From NCBI GenBank assembly GCA_039654915.1, contig CM077596.1, positions 682,001 through 746,000 on the forward strand: 64,000 nucleotides of DNA. Direction: 5' to 3'. Every line of letters starts with the position of its first letter. The stretch's first letter is position 1. Shown one piece after another: positions 46,130 to 61,100 of the stretch. This stretch comes from Aquilaria yunnanensis (lineage: Eukaryota; Streptophyta; Magnoliopsida; Malvales; Thymelaeaceae). The translations under genes were made by a program, and so were the position numbers. Below the pieces are notes generated by a model. That model had not been told where the DNA came from, ran no database searches, and saw only the letters and a program-made list of their open reading frames with translations.

Positions 46130-49100
46130 TCACGGGGTGCTGAGACCCATAGTTTTAGCAACTTCTCCAGCAGCAAGATCATCTGCTTGCTCCTACACAT
46201 CAGACGATTCAAACCCCAAAAGTGAGTGCACATAAGATGAAGGATGATACATCGACTGAAGTAATTATGAACGGACTTAAATCCTAACCTGAAGGCGGTG
46301 CAGCAAATACATTAAGAAGAGATGTACAAACACCTGCAAATAGGCTTTTCATGTTATCATACAACCAGTGCCAACTGGAGAATCTGGTTCATAGTTGGGC
46401 AAGAAATCTGTTCTTACAAGATAAATGACAGAGATAATTCGAGCTGTTGGATACCGCCACAAAAATCTTGTGGCCCTGACTGCCCCTGTATCTAATAATT
46501 TAGCTGCCTTCTGCAACTGCAGGAGTAGGTCAAAGCACCAATCAGAGATAACACAACGGAGAAGGCGAGCATTGCAAGGTAGAGAAAGTAAGGATACCTG
46601 TATGCTTGCAGCAGCCATGTGACGATGATGCAAGGGAAGAGGCCTGCAAAGAAAACCAACGGAGCGAAAACCGGAAACAAAATGACATCAAAAGCTGAAA
46701 AAAGGTCTAGACAAGTTGTGATAGCACAATTCACTTCATTTCAAGATCAACCATATGGAAGGTCACGAGCGATTAATCACGGTTAAAGAGAGTGAAATAA
46801 AACTTTGCCATCATTAGGACCTGAAACTTTACAGCATTCCTTTCCAGAATGGGCAAACAAAGAGTTACCTGATGAATGAACAAACAATTCTTATACCACC
46901 GCACAAACATACATTCCTCTGAATCTCACTAACTGTACATATTGGCATCTTGATTCGTCTTTAAAAATATTCCATATCTAAATGCCGTGGGTATTGCACA
47001 ATCTAGGAGATAATTCAAGTCATATCAAGGAGTCAATTAAATGCTCTCGACTTAATTGAATGCTTTGCTTAAAAAATGTCTCCAAACAAGAGGTTAGCCT
47101 TGTCATGCATAAAAAGTTAAAAACTAACACCCACAGATAGATGATGTTAGCAAATACAGATCGATCTCAGATGTAAAAGCACCACCTTTGACAGAAAGCC
47201 AGGCTATTGAACTCTGACACTACAATGATAGCACATATCATGAACCAAATAAGACACTGAAAGCTTCACAAAGAGGGAAAAAAGCAAGGATACCCATATC
47301 TAATCAGGAAAGAATGGACATACTCAAGTGACTTGATCTCAGCTTCTTCATCCCATGATGTTGACGCCCGACGAGAAACTTTACTTCTTTCAACCTCAGT
47401 CTGTTCATCACAACGCATAAAATGATTAGCAACCAGGTAATTTGGATATCATTAAACAATTACTACGGATACCATGCGCATATGCTCATTTGAACATAGC
47501 AGGTAAATGACACTTTTACCCCTAACTATTGTATCTACTTACTGCCATATCCCACAGATCAAATAGTGAGATAAAACCAAAATTCAAAAGTTCCAGAACC
47601 TTCGTCCTCTCCGATCTCCATGCTCGATGCCGACGGCAGCCCGTGATGATAGGTGATGAGATCTGAGGCAAGGTGACGCGGATCTGAGGCAAGACAATAA
47701 GATCCATTGGGAGGCAAGGCGAGGTGAGGCTAGGGAACGCGCAAGGCACAAGGCGAGGAGCGGCCAGGTGCGAGGAGCGACGATGCAAGGCGAGGCCAGT
47801 GCGTGCATGAGGCGCAAGGTGGGGACCAGCCAAGCGCGAGGCGAGAAGTGGCCAAGCATGAGGTGTGACGGCGCAAGGCGAGGCCAAGGGTGAGGCGAGG
47901 CGCGGCAACGCAAGCTGATGCCAGGCGAGCGATGAGGGGAGGCTGAGCGTGGAGGGAGGGCAGCGGCTGTGGTCGGAGAAAGGGCAGCGAGGATGAGAAG
48001 GATGATAAGGAGAAGAGGTAGATGAGAGATGCGAAGAGTCTGATCTGTTTAGACATTTTTCTGTTATGCTTTAGACATTTTAAAATTTTTATTTAGACAT
48101 TTTTTTAGACATTGAATCATATACCTTTATTTGAACATTTCTTTAAATATTTAGACACTTTTACATGTTAATTTGAATACTTTTATATATTTAGTCAGAT
48201 ACTTATTTTAATTATTTCAGACATTTATTTTCTAAAGTTAACAAATTATTTAGAAGTTATTTAGTCAGACACTTTTATATATTTCTTTAGACATTTTTTA
48301 ATATTCAATTAGACAATTTTACTTATTGATTTAGAAGCTTATTTTATTATATTTTAAAGATAATAAATTGTTCACAAATTGATTCTGTCATTTTTTATTT
48401 AGCAATTCTGTCATTTTTTGTTCGTACACTTTTACATGTTTATTTAGACATTTTACAATATTCAATTAGACACTTATTCTCATAGCTTTAGACACTTTTA
48501 ATTTAACCTTATAATACCTTATAATAATTTGTTTTATATTACTTTGTACATACTTCCACATACTATATTAGACACATTTATATTTTATTGCAGACATTTT
48601 TGCTGTTCGGAAGCAACAAGGACGCGCTTGGAGGAAATGATCAGAAGCAAGATCCAGTGGGTGATTGACGAGATCCGGCGGGTGACGACGAGATCTGGTG
48701 GGTGATGATGAGATCCGAAGGGTGATGATGAGATCCGGCGTTTGATCGATGAGATCCAGCGGGTGACGATGGGATTCGGCGGGTGATCAACGGGATCAGG
48801 CGGGTGATTGACAAAATTTGACGGGTGATTAACGAGATTTGGCGGCAATGACGAGATTCGGAGGGTGATCGACGAGATGCAGCGCGTGACGACGAGATGT
48901 GGCAAGAGACAACGAGATCTGATGAGATCCGGAGCCAAGCAGTTGCGAGATCTGGAGGCGGATGATGAGTATAAGATTTGGCGGTGGTGACGGTTCATCA
49001 TCGGAGTAGACGGTGGCGATAGAAGTGGCGACAAAGGTGAGTTTTCAAGAGTGAGGGTGAGTTTTGGTTCAGCAGCAAATTAGTCAATTTATTTATTGAA

Positions 49101-52100
49101 TTGTGGGTTATATATAGGGAATTAGAGCTAGATTAGTATGTCTAATGAGACATATGTCTACAATATAATAACTATTAAACAATGGAAAAAGATATGGATA
49201 GCTCCCAATCCTCGTAAAGCAGCCCCTTTTCTTGGATAACAAATTCTGATAGAAAATCACTAGAAAGGCTGGGTAACCCAAGCATTTGAATGGATGGAAA
49301 AGAACAAACCTGGGCTTCTTGAAGACGCTTGATTTCCTTCTCCAATTGAAACTCTGCAGCAGCTTTTTCACTAGCCATGTTCTCTAACTGCGTTTGCTTG
49401 TAGTACTGAATCCAATTGTAGAACCACAAGTCAAAAGGTAAAGTGCTGGAAGTCAAAGTGACAAAATTCCAACAGACGGGTTCTGAGTGCCCATTACCAG
49501 CAGGTCAGTTAATTCACGGTAACGTTTTTCTAGCTCCATATGCTCCTATTACAACACAAAACAATGAGGCATGACAAAAACAGAATGAATGATGATGGAA
49601 TAAAACTAACACAGACCAACTTAACTTGATGTACTCGTGTCGTTCCAAAGCAAATTCAAGAGACAATAATATGCAAATGAAAATGCAGTCTACAGCACAA
49701 TACATGATACTTCGGGTCTTTAGGTGTCTCATGTACACCTAAATACTTGAGCACCTGATTACTATCCTCAAAACATTTTGGTGTCTGGACTAGGCCCAAG
49801 AATACTCCAAGTGTTTGTTATAGAGTACAGTGATACATGATAGAAATATCATATTCCTTATCAATCTAAGACACACAATTGATGTAGTTTTTTCGCTACA
49901 CAAGCACCCTTATACAATTGAGACACACCCACATCAAGGTGAAAAGAAGAGATGATTGAAGAGAGGGTGTTGGTGCTGTTAAAAAACCTACACTAGTGGT
50001 GTACCTAAGAATGATTTTTTTTCTTATTTCAACTCTAAAATACGGCCTGCTAAATACAATAAATTAAACCTTCATAGCTAGATTCATTTGTAAAGGAGCA
50101 GCCAATAATACTGGCCAACTAGGAACACAGGTCAGTTCTATTATTGATAAAACAACAATTCGATAAGCTTGATTCTTGTTCTATTTCTGAAAAGGACCAG
50201 TGATTTCTTGTCAACTCAGAATTAGTACTCACTAATTTCTAGGAACACTCCTCTATCTTCTTCTTCATTTGGTTTTAAATGTCAATCTTATTTCAGTTTT
50301 TTATACCATGGTAATCATTCATCCCCCTGCAAGAGGAATGCCTATATCGAACACAGATACCTATGTTTCGTGGCATCTATATGGGTGGGATGAAACACAA
50401 GTCGATATAGCATGGCTAGCCACCAAACTAATGACCGCAATATCAGTTACTTACTTTTCCAAATTACTATATTCTTGATGATTCCATAGTGAGAGAAACG
50501 TCTTTTTCTTCCTTTTCATGTCCTAATTCTTTACAATAAAGCATGTAATGTATGGCACTGAAAACAATAATCCAGCGCTGACTTTTTCCTAGAGATATGG
50601 GAGGATTACTACTCAGGTCTGTCTAAGAAGTAAAGATAACAAATACAGAGTTTTTTTCAGTTCAACACTTGATATATAGGACCTAGATCCTAATCCTAAC
50701 TTTGACTCCTTAACTCAGTGGCCTCTTTGGCACACTTTATTAAACTTTTCTTCTCACAGATCTCAAAAAAAAAAAAAAAAAAAAACTTTTCTTCTCAACC
50801 CCTACCCCCTTCCTCCAATAAATAAAAGAATGGAGGGGGGAAGGGGCAACACAGATTTTCCTTTCTCCACCATAATTATCGGGAAACCTAAGACATATCT
50901 CCACAACTAGACCTTCATAAGAACATTCTTTCACCCGCTAATGCTGAGGGGGTAAGTAGTGAATAAAGGAACCAGAAGCGGCCAAGTGAAATGACAATCA
51001 GGCAAGTGAGTTCTAAAAGACTTTGGAAGTGAAGATATTGCTAACTGTAACTGACATGACGGTCAATAAGTCCTCCATCAAAATAAACTTGCAGTTCTTT
51101 GGTGACAAAACAATAAATGAAGCTATGTGATCTTTTGTTTTTTATTGAAAAAACTTGCATCTCTCTAGTGAAAAAAACAATAAATGAAGCTATGTTGTCT
51201 TTTATTGCTTTGTTGCATTTTCTAACTACTGTTACATCAATTTTCGAATGCATGTGCACCTAACAATTGAAAACTTCGTATACAAATAAAGGAAGAACAT
51301 GAATACAACAGAATTACCTGTCGAGAATAATGCTCAGCATCCCTTTTCATAGATGCCATTTCAACTCTCATTTTCTGCAATTCAGCCTGCAGCCATATAA
51401 ACTAGGGTTCTTGAACTGGCCAGCAGGGAAGAAAAAGATGACTAACCATAAAAAAATGTATGATTGAAAATATAGTGAATGAGATTTCACAGGCCTCCAT
51501 GGAAGAAAGCTTGCTCTCAGCATCTCGTTGACCTTGGTGTGCACGCTCCACTTCCTCCTGCCATGCCTGCATCTAATGTTGAAATCTTTTAAGCTCCAAG
51601 CAGCTTTGTGCAAGCAATACAAGGAATAAACATCATCTCTTTTGTGATCAAACATACATTCAAAAGTTGAGTTGAGCTAAGTATGAGTTTTTAATTTTGG
51701 CACTGTCCCCGTTATTGTTCTGGAGGAGATATACAAATGTGTCAAATGCCCCCTCCAGTGCAGAGTTCATGCAGTTAAAGTGTCAGCTTAAAACAGCAAA
51801 AGGTCCAAGAAATGTAGGAAGTATAGCGTAAATAAGCACCTGGATCATATGATTTGTCAGCTCATGTTCAAGGAAATTGTAGTATAGCGTCAATAAGTAC
51901 CTGGATCATTTGATTTGCATCATCAGGGGACTTCTTTTGTCCGTGCCGGGCACGAACTTCCATATCTTGCAGTTCTTGATTAAGCGATGCACATTCAACC
52001 TGAAAGCAAATTGGATCCAATACAGCAAAGTCTTAAGAGATGACTACACCCATTGCAATAGGTGAGGTTCACGTCAGTGCCAATTTACCTCCAGCAGTGC

Positions 52101-55100
52101 CAACTTCCTCTCAAGCTCTGCAGCTTTAGCTGTCCTCTCGTCCGCCACTCTCTGAGTAAAAAATTTTGGAAAACGATCAGCCATTCTATTAAACATTTTA
52201 CATTTGATGGGCAAACAAACTCTCTCTCTCTCTCTCTCTCTCTCCTTTTAGAGTAAATGAGAAGGAGTCGCAGATTTTTTGGGTTTGACAAACTTATACA
52301 TCATATCTCATTAAGGAGAAATTAAAATCAGAAATTGTGCAGTACATTAACAACCAAAACAATATGGAAAGTTCTAGCCACCAAGTAAAATGTCTCAGAT
52401 CATAAACAACTTTGGTGAAATCCAAATTGCTAGGTAAGCCCAGTAAACATTTCAGACTTAGACAAGGTGAACAAAAGAAATATCCTTACAAGATCTACTC
52501 CTGAAATTAGAAAGGTAATTTCAGGAGCCCTACTAGGATATCTCAGCTAAAGAAAAAAATAGAGCATATTTGAATAGATAATAACACCTAAGTGATAAAA
52601 TTACAGCAATTACTCTTGAATACCTGAATCCTAGCAAGGGCTGTTGATGACTCAACAGCCCTATGCTCTAGTTCCACCTCCCTTTCCATCGCAGCCTGTA
52701 TCAAAATGTATTCTCAGACAGAAGGCAAAGAAAACAGAACAAAATGGAAAAAGAACAATCACTGACCATTTTGGTTGCATTATGTGCTGACCGTTCTTCT
52801 TCTGCCCTCCTTTCGGCAGACGCCAGCTCTTCCCTTAAAGCCTAATCAAAAGAACATTCTTGTCAATTTTAGGATTAGCATATAAATAAATATGAAATAA
52901 TTCGATAAAAAAATGTTGGTGCCACAAAGAACAAGTAGTTAACCTGCATCATTCTTGTCTCTGTTAACTCCCTGTTTCTCATGATAGACTCCATGTTTGC
53001 CTGACAAAGAAATAAAACCAGTAAGTTTTCAATGGTATCACTAATAGAGTCCTAGAAAATGACAACCATGGGGAGGCACATCATAGTACTTGTATGCTAG
53101 GAAAAGTTCAAAAGTATGAAAAATAATTTGCTCAGATGGCACAACCCCAGGGGAGGGCTCAAAAGCAACTCCATTATCTTTCCCCACTCAGTGAAATGTT
53201 GAACAGAAGCAGAATAAATGGAGCACAGCCACATTTCATTCACCAATATAATGCCAATTTAGATGAAATGGAATTGTAATGCTGGGACCTTGAATTGTTA
53301 AAAAGCCCTAAGATGGTAAAAAATGCAAGTCAAACGCAGAGGAATTTATGACTGAAGAGTTGGTGCATTGAGCAAATGGACAGGAATCATAGAGGAGCAA
53401 GTTGTATCATATGTGCAAAAAGGAGTACAAAAAACCTGTGAGCCAAAAGACAGATATCTCTTTGGGATTCCTTCTGGTCAATTCATCAACAGACCTTTCC
53501 CCAGATTTTTTTTTTTAAGAGACCTTTCCTCAGTTTTTATTGAACATTATTGAATGTAACCAAATACGAATGCAAGCAACATTGTTAAATGCATAATTGA
53601 TAGACTTTAACATCAGATTACGTGTGTCTGTTATGTCAAAGAAATAAATGTTTCTCAACCATATGAGACATTGAGGGAGATCCAATTTATGTGAAAGTAA
53701 TGTGACCATTGCCGAAATACAGGGTCATTAACCAACCTGCACTGATGCAAGATTTCCTTCAGATGCTGCAGCCTGTTTCTTAAGTGCATCCAAAGAACTG
53801 ACAAGTGCCTCAATCTCAGAGTTCTTTGCTGCCAAAGCCTCAAGCATGTTTGACTCAACCCTAGTCACTTCATTTTTAGATGATGACAATTCTTGCTGTA
53901 GTTGTTTGATGCGAGCCTCATATGATTTACTCAGCTCTCTCTGTCAAGGGGACGTTTTGATTTTTTTTTCCAAGAAAAATAAGGTATTTAATTGTATTAT
54001 GAAACAAAATGGCCCTACAAAGGCATTAAATAAAACTTGTAACCTTTTTTTGGGGAGGGGGGAGGGGGCTTAGTGGGTGCCCAGTTTATTTGATCAAAAG
54101 AAGCCCACCGGCACTCTAAATTTATTTTAAAAGAAAACACAGGGTATTCACCTCTGCAATCAGAAGTTCCTCCAGCTGTGCATTCTCAGATTTATACTCC
54201 TGAAGACGAGTGGAGAGTCCAGCACAAACCTGGAAACAGTGATAGAAGCCTTAACAATTACTTGAGTCTTGACAGAACAATTTATTAACCTGGAAATGGC
54301 AGGTAAATTTCCAACAATCATACTCTAGAGTAACATATATATGGCAGAAATTGCTGACTCTCAAGCTTCTCCAGAAACTAAGCTTACTTCCTCTAAAGCA
54401 ATACCTTCCCATAGTAAGAAGAAGCAAAATCATCCCAAAATATTTATGTAGCCTATTCACTATCCAAATTTTGCTGTGTCACCCAAACAGACACAGATGC
54501 ACGGAACCTATGTAATGCTTACCTAATTACTATAATATATACACATGGAAAACCAAATGAACAAATAATGGAGCTTCCTCTCTAGATGAATTATTCAGAT
54601 GTTCATTCAAGCAAGATGTGCAATCATTTTGCCACTCCTTTCAGTATCAACATCTCTTTCATCAAACAACAGACTGGGCCAGTATGCCTCCTTCGCCAAA
54701 AATCAAATTCATCATGTCCTTTTTTCAAATGCCAAATCCTAAAAGCTCTGTTGCACCTATCAATATCACCACCTCTTTCATCAAACAACTGATTATGCTT
54801 CCTTTCCTAAAAATCAAAAATTTCATGCTCTTTTTCAAATGCTAGATCCTAAGAGCTTACCCGGGCTAGTCTTGCCTCTTTTGATTGACCAGAAGGATTT
54901 GTGGTTTTAAGAAGTCCTTGAGCCTGGTGTGCAACAAAGGAACTACTTAAATCACAAGAGACACATGCAAGCCATCCAAATTTTTTGTAATTTAGAGTGA
55001 CATAGGCTTAACCTCATCAAGTTGGTCCTGTACTCTAGCTTTAGGAATATCAGCTTTTTTGGATAAGGTGACAGGAGTATCAGCTTTGTCCTCTGGTGGC

Positions 55101-58100
55101 ATCTTTTGATGGATTGGAGTTTCAACTCTACCATCTGCATTTATCAGCTGAGCTTCATTTTTAACAGGAGAATCAGTGCCCGCTGGTCCTGAACCCTCTT
55201 GATCTATTTTAGAAGGGGAATCCGCATTCCCAAATTTTGTATCTCGGCCAGACTCATTCAGATGATCTGCATCTGAGACCTCAATTTCCTTGAAAGGCAA
55301 TGGTGAAGGAGGATGCTCCAACTGAACCTCTGTGCCACTGCCATTCAAAGGCTCACTATTTGAAGTTGAAATGGGACCTGAAGCATCAGTTATCACCCCA
55401 GAATTTTCATCCTGGTTGGCTTCGTGCTTGACCACCATCTTTGATGGTGACTCTGACAAAGGAATTCTAGAGGCACCACTCTCATTATTGTGGTCTTGCT
55501 CGCTGTTTATTTGGGTCAAAAGAGGATCACCTTCAACTTCAGGAGGAAGAGCATCCCTATCTTTCTCAGCCACTGCATTTGGTTCAGGATCTTGTAATAC
55601 TTTCTTGCTTAATTTTTCTTCTACTGCATCACCAATTTTAGGAGACCCATTTGTGGAGATTCGTTTTTGAGCCTGCCAAGAAATGTGAATCCTGCTCACT
55701 TTGTATCCCTTTATTTCTCTGATTTATATGAACACAGTCGAAAAAAACCAGAGGCTGGTGGTGAGAATTACCTTTTTCCTTGGTTGTGTGTTTTTCGTTT
55801 GAGAACCTTGTATATTAGGACCTAGAGGTTAAAAAGGAAAAACAGGCTTAGATGAACGAAAGGTAAATGTTATCATACAGGAGGAACCAAAGGCCACCAA
55901 TGGTCAAGTCTTATGCATCACATCTCTTTGCACAAGGATTTCATCTCCAGCTTCAGTTTTAAGGACCTTTCGGAGTGTATAAAAATTTTGTTAAGTCAAT
56001 TCGGTTTCCCAATTATATTCATTGTATAAAATCAACTGAATGAACGAGGTATTCTTATTACCATTGGGAAGGACCCCCTTACAAATTTAATACAAAATTA
56101 GATCATCATAACTAGAATAAACAATTTAAAAGCAAAAGCAGTTGACTATTTCTTCTATATTGATGCAAAAATATGTATTCTTGCACAATTTGTGGATAGC
56201 TTATTTTTTCACCAGGTTTGTATTAGCATATACATATAAGATGTCTAGACCATATGAGAACCCTACCTGATGACTGTAAGTTCACTTGCTCATCTGCCAA
56301 TTCACTGACAACCAGTTTTGCCCTCCGGTCTACAACTTCAAATAAATCTGTTCCACAATGGTACATTAAAAGAAGGTGTTATTCAGCATTTAAGAAGATA
56401 AATTCTTGAGCTTTGGGCTGTCATGCATAGTCACAATGCTGAGTACATGGAGAGGAAGTCCTAGACCACAGAATGCAAAATTTCTATTGACTGTGTGTTA
56501 TGAAATGCCTGGAAGCAATCAAGATCATCTGTTTACTATGACTACGACAATCATGGGTGACACAGAATTCAATGTAGAAAATTACAGTTGATGGCCTGAC
56601 TGATTCACACTTCAAACAAAACTTCCTTTTAAGAAATCCAACAAGTCTCTATTTCCCTCTTAAGTTTAGACTGTAAAATATCTTCAGATAAAATAATGAA
56701 GAGAGGAAGATATCCTTAAGACTGGTGAACTCATCATAATTTTGCAGTAGTACAGATATTGAAATACAATGGCAAACCCTAAAGTTGGAACTGATGACAG
56801 AGCAGGAAAAAAACCGTACCTCCAGAATAAATCTAAGAAAATCCACAAAATCATTCTTGAAATTTCTCAAATTTTCTCGTTTAAAACAACACAAAATTAT
56901 AGCCCAAACAATATCATTTCACAAGACTGTCCTTTTGGATACCATATCTGGGTTAAAATAGTAGAAACTAAATTTAAAGCACAAGTCAAAGCTCCCAGAA
57001 AAAGAACATATTCCACAAAATCAAGCCATCAGAAAAAGGAAGAAGAAGCATGTCACGTGACTTGCTAGCTTGGCCAATTTTGTGTGCCTAACATAGAGTC
57101 ACTCATCCCAAAATTACAACTTGGCAAATCAAATGAGGTGTTGCCCTTAGTGTTTGAAAATTGGAAACAATATGTGCTATAATTGTATATTAGCTGTAAA
57201 TTAGTCATTAGCTGTAACTTACCTATTTAGAGGTAAATCTGTGTAGTTTAGGAAAGTGCTACATAGGAATTATTCTTTCTTTATATCAGTGATTTAGTTT
57301 CCTGATTTATTATGAGCTGTAAATCACTATAAAAGATCAATCTCAATGACAGAAGAATTTTTTCTGTGCAAACCTATTTTACAAGTTGGTATCAGAGCCG
57401 GAAAGAATCCCTTTTCCAGAATTCTCTTCTTCTTCCTTCCTTTCGATCCTAGCACCCTAAAACCATGTCTGACGCGCCTCATCTGATTCCCAAACTGTCC
57501 CTCAATCTTCCCTGAACAATCCTAGCAGCACTGGTGTTCCAAAAATCAGTGCTACCTCCTCAGAATCTCATTCTGTCCAAATCACCACCATTCGTTTGAA
57601 TGGTGACAATTTTCTGAGATGGTCTCAGTCGGTTAGGATGTTTATTAGAGGACGTGGGAAAATAGGCTATTTGACTGGTGAAAAGAAGGCTCCTGCAGTG
57701 GATGATCCGGCCTATGCTACATGGGATGCTGAGAACTCTATGGTGATGACATGGCTTGTGAATTCAATGGAAGAAGATATTAGCTCTAATTATATGTGCT
57801 ATCCAACGGCACAAGAGCTTTGGCAGAATGTAAATCAGATGTATTCTAATTTTGGAAATCAATCACAAATTTTTGAGTTGACCCTCACGGAGAGATGCAA
57901 CAAGGGGAAGACAGCGTCACAAAATATTTTAATTCCTTAAAGCGGATGTGACAAGACCTTGACCTCTTCAACAACTATGAGTGGAAGTCTCCTGAGGATG
58001 CTCAACATCACAAGAAGACTGTGGAAGACGGTCGCATCTTCAAGTTCCTGGCTAGACTTGCTGTCGAATTTGATGAAGTAAGGGGGAGAATTATTGGAAG

Positions 58101-61100
58101 GCAGCCCCTACCTTCAATTGGTGAAGTTTTTTCAGAGGTCAGAAGAGAGGAGATTTGGAGGAACGTGATGCTTGGTATAAAGGGAACTGGAGTTGCTGAA
58201 GGTTCTGCCTTGTTCTCCATAACTGGAAGCAAGGCTCCTGGTTTTCAACACAAATTTGATGAAAAGCAGCGAGTTTGGTGTGATTTTTGCAATAAGCCTC
58301 ATCATACCCGTGAGACCTGCTGGAAAATTCATTGGAAACCTGCAAATTTTAAAGGGAAGGCCGGAGATAGATCAAACCGAGCCAACCCTACTGCCAATGA
58401 GGTAGAAACCAGCCCCCTCACCAAGGAGCCGGTGGAGCATCTTCTGGCACTGCTAAAATCTAATTCGGTACCCAATGTTCCTAGTGTTTCTGTGGCACAC
58501 AGGTAACAAGTTCTACGCTCTATCCTGTCAACTTAAACCTACTCCATGGATAATAGACTTAGGAGCATCCGACCATATGACTAATTCCTTACATTTGTTT
58601 GAGACCTATTCACCATGCCCCGAAAATAAGAAGGTTAGGATAGCTGATGGTAATTTCTCACCAATTGTAGGAAAAGGCCTTATAAAACTTTCTGAGGGAA
58701 TAGATCTTAAATCTGTTCTCTATGTCCCTAAACTTGCTTGCAACCTCTTGTCGGTTAGCAAAATATCCAGAGACACTAAAACTGTTCTGTTATTTTCTAT
58801 GAATCCTATTGCATTTTTCAGGACCGGAGCTCGGGGAAGACGATTGGCAGTGCTAGGATGGTTAATGGTCTCTATTATTTCGAGGATAAATCTCTTAGTA
58901 ATGAAATGGCTCAAGGGCTGAGTAGTATTAGTTCTTTATCTGTTCGTGATCAAATAATGGTTTGGCATTATCGTTTAGGCCATCCAAGTTTTTCTTATTT
59001 AAAACATTTATTTCTAGTACTATTTAAAGGGATTGATCCCTCCTTGTTTCAATGTGAGAGTTGTTTAATGGCAAAAGGTCAAAGAAAATCTTATATTCCA
59101 AAACCCTATCACGCTTCAAGACCATTTTATCTATTTCACAGTGATGTTTGGGGTCCTTCAAAAGTGACCACAATTTCTGGAAAAAAATGGTTTGTGACCT
59201 TTATTGATGATCATACACGTCTTTGTTGGGTTTACTTGATGAAAGAAAAATCTGATGTAGAACAGATTTTTAAAGAATTTTATAGGATGATTGAAAACCA
59301 ATTTCAAACAAAAATCAGTATTTTGAGGTCTGACAATGGAACAGAATACTTTTATAGAGTTTTGGAAACCTTTTTAAATGAAAAAGGAATTTTACACCAA
59401 TCCTCGTGCCCCGACACACCTGAACAAAATGGCATTGCTGAACGTAAGAATAAGCACTTGTTAGAAGTAGCTAGAGCCATGATGTTTTATATGAATGTTC
59501 CAAAGTATCTATGGGGTGATGCTATACTAACAGCTTCGTACCTAATCAACAGGATGCCTACCAAAGTTTTACGATATATCACCCCAGTAGGTTGCTTGAA
59601 AAAGGTATTCCCTGAATCTAGAATCAATTCTGATTTACCCTTGAAAATATTCGGCTGTAGAGCATATGTACACACTCCAAAGAGGCTAAGGTCTAAATTA
59701 GACCCAAGAGCTGAAAAATGTGTTTTTGTAGGGTATGCACCCAATAAAAAGGGCTAAAAATGCTTTAATCCCCTTACAAAACGATTTTTTATCACTATGG
59801 ATGTTTCTTTCATGGAAAATACACCATACTTTGCAAAAAATTTGCTTCAGGGGGAGAAGATAATTGAACCAAATTTTTGGGAATCTGCAGCACCCTTACC
59901 TAGCACACTTCTCGATACTTTTTCCGAAAAAGAAACCTTGGAAACTAGGCCTAAAAAAACTGAATCTGATGAAATTGGTCTGGCAGAAAAAGAAATACTA
60001 CGAATGGAAAAAAATAAATCCAATCTTGAGCCTGTGGTTTATTCTAGGAAAGGCGTCCTTAGAAATGGCAAAGACCAGGCCATTATCCTAGTGCATGGTC
60101 AACCGGAAGCCCCAAGCAATAGTCATCCAAATGTCCCAGGTAATCCCTTTTCTTCCTCTCCTATTACTGATTTAAATTTACCACAATCAGATTACAGGAA
60201 AGAGAACTCTGCACCCACACCCGTTTTGGAACCAGCCCCTGTTATCCTTGAACAGAATCTTGATCTTTACCTGCCCATTGTCCTTAGAAAGGGGACCTGA
60301 ACCTGTACCAAACATCCTATTGCCAAATATATCTCCCATCAAAAACTTTCTGACAATCATAGAGCATTCACTACAAACATTTCAAAGCTTGTTGTGCCCA
60401 GAAATATTCAGGAAGCATTTGGCGACCCAAATTGGCGGATGGCTGTGTTTGAAGAGATGAATGCTTTGAAGAAGAATGGTACTTGGGAGGTTGTAGAATT
60501 ACCGAAGGGAAAGAAGGTTGTGGGGTGCAAATGGGTGATTACTATTAAGAGTAAAGCAGATGGGAATGTCGAGAGATACAAAGCCCGCCTTGTTGCAAAA
60601 GGTTTTACTCAAACCTATGGGATTGACTACCAAGAGACCTTTGCTCCGGTAGCTAAAACAAACTCGATTAGGGTCTTGTTGTCCCTGGCCATTAACTCGA
60701 ATTGGCCCTTACACCAATTGGATGTTAAAAATGCTTTCCTTAATGGAGACCTTGAGGAGGAGGTATACATGAGTTCCCCACCAGGTTTTGAAGAAAGGTG
60801 TGGAAATGGGAAAGTATGCCGTTTGAAGAAGTCCTTGTATGGACTTAAACAGTCACCTAGAGCTTGGTTTGAGCGCTTTGGCAGGGTGATAAAGCATTAT
60901 GGATATGTTCAAAGTCAAGCTGATCATACAATGTTTTATAGGCATTCAAATGACGGTAAAGTAGCTATCTTGATAGTATACGTGGATGATATTGTGTTAA
61001 CTGGGGATGATTGTGATGGGCTGGAAAAGCTGAAGAAGAAACTGACTGAGGAGTTTGAGATTAAAGATCTCGGGACATTGAAATATTTTCTTGGGATGGA

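Noticed and set aside
47522..48056. Overlapping Arg/Leu/Ala/Pro-rich open frames on -
   Set aside because: Products of GC-rich short tandem repeats; three frames are open at once, a mark of low complexity and not of coding.
55332..55670. 112-codon open frame on +
   Set aside because: It is the exact antisense of golgin exon 4, whose own frame is conserved; a shadow.
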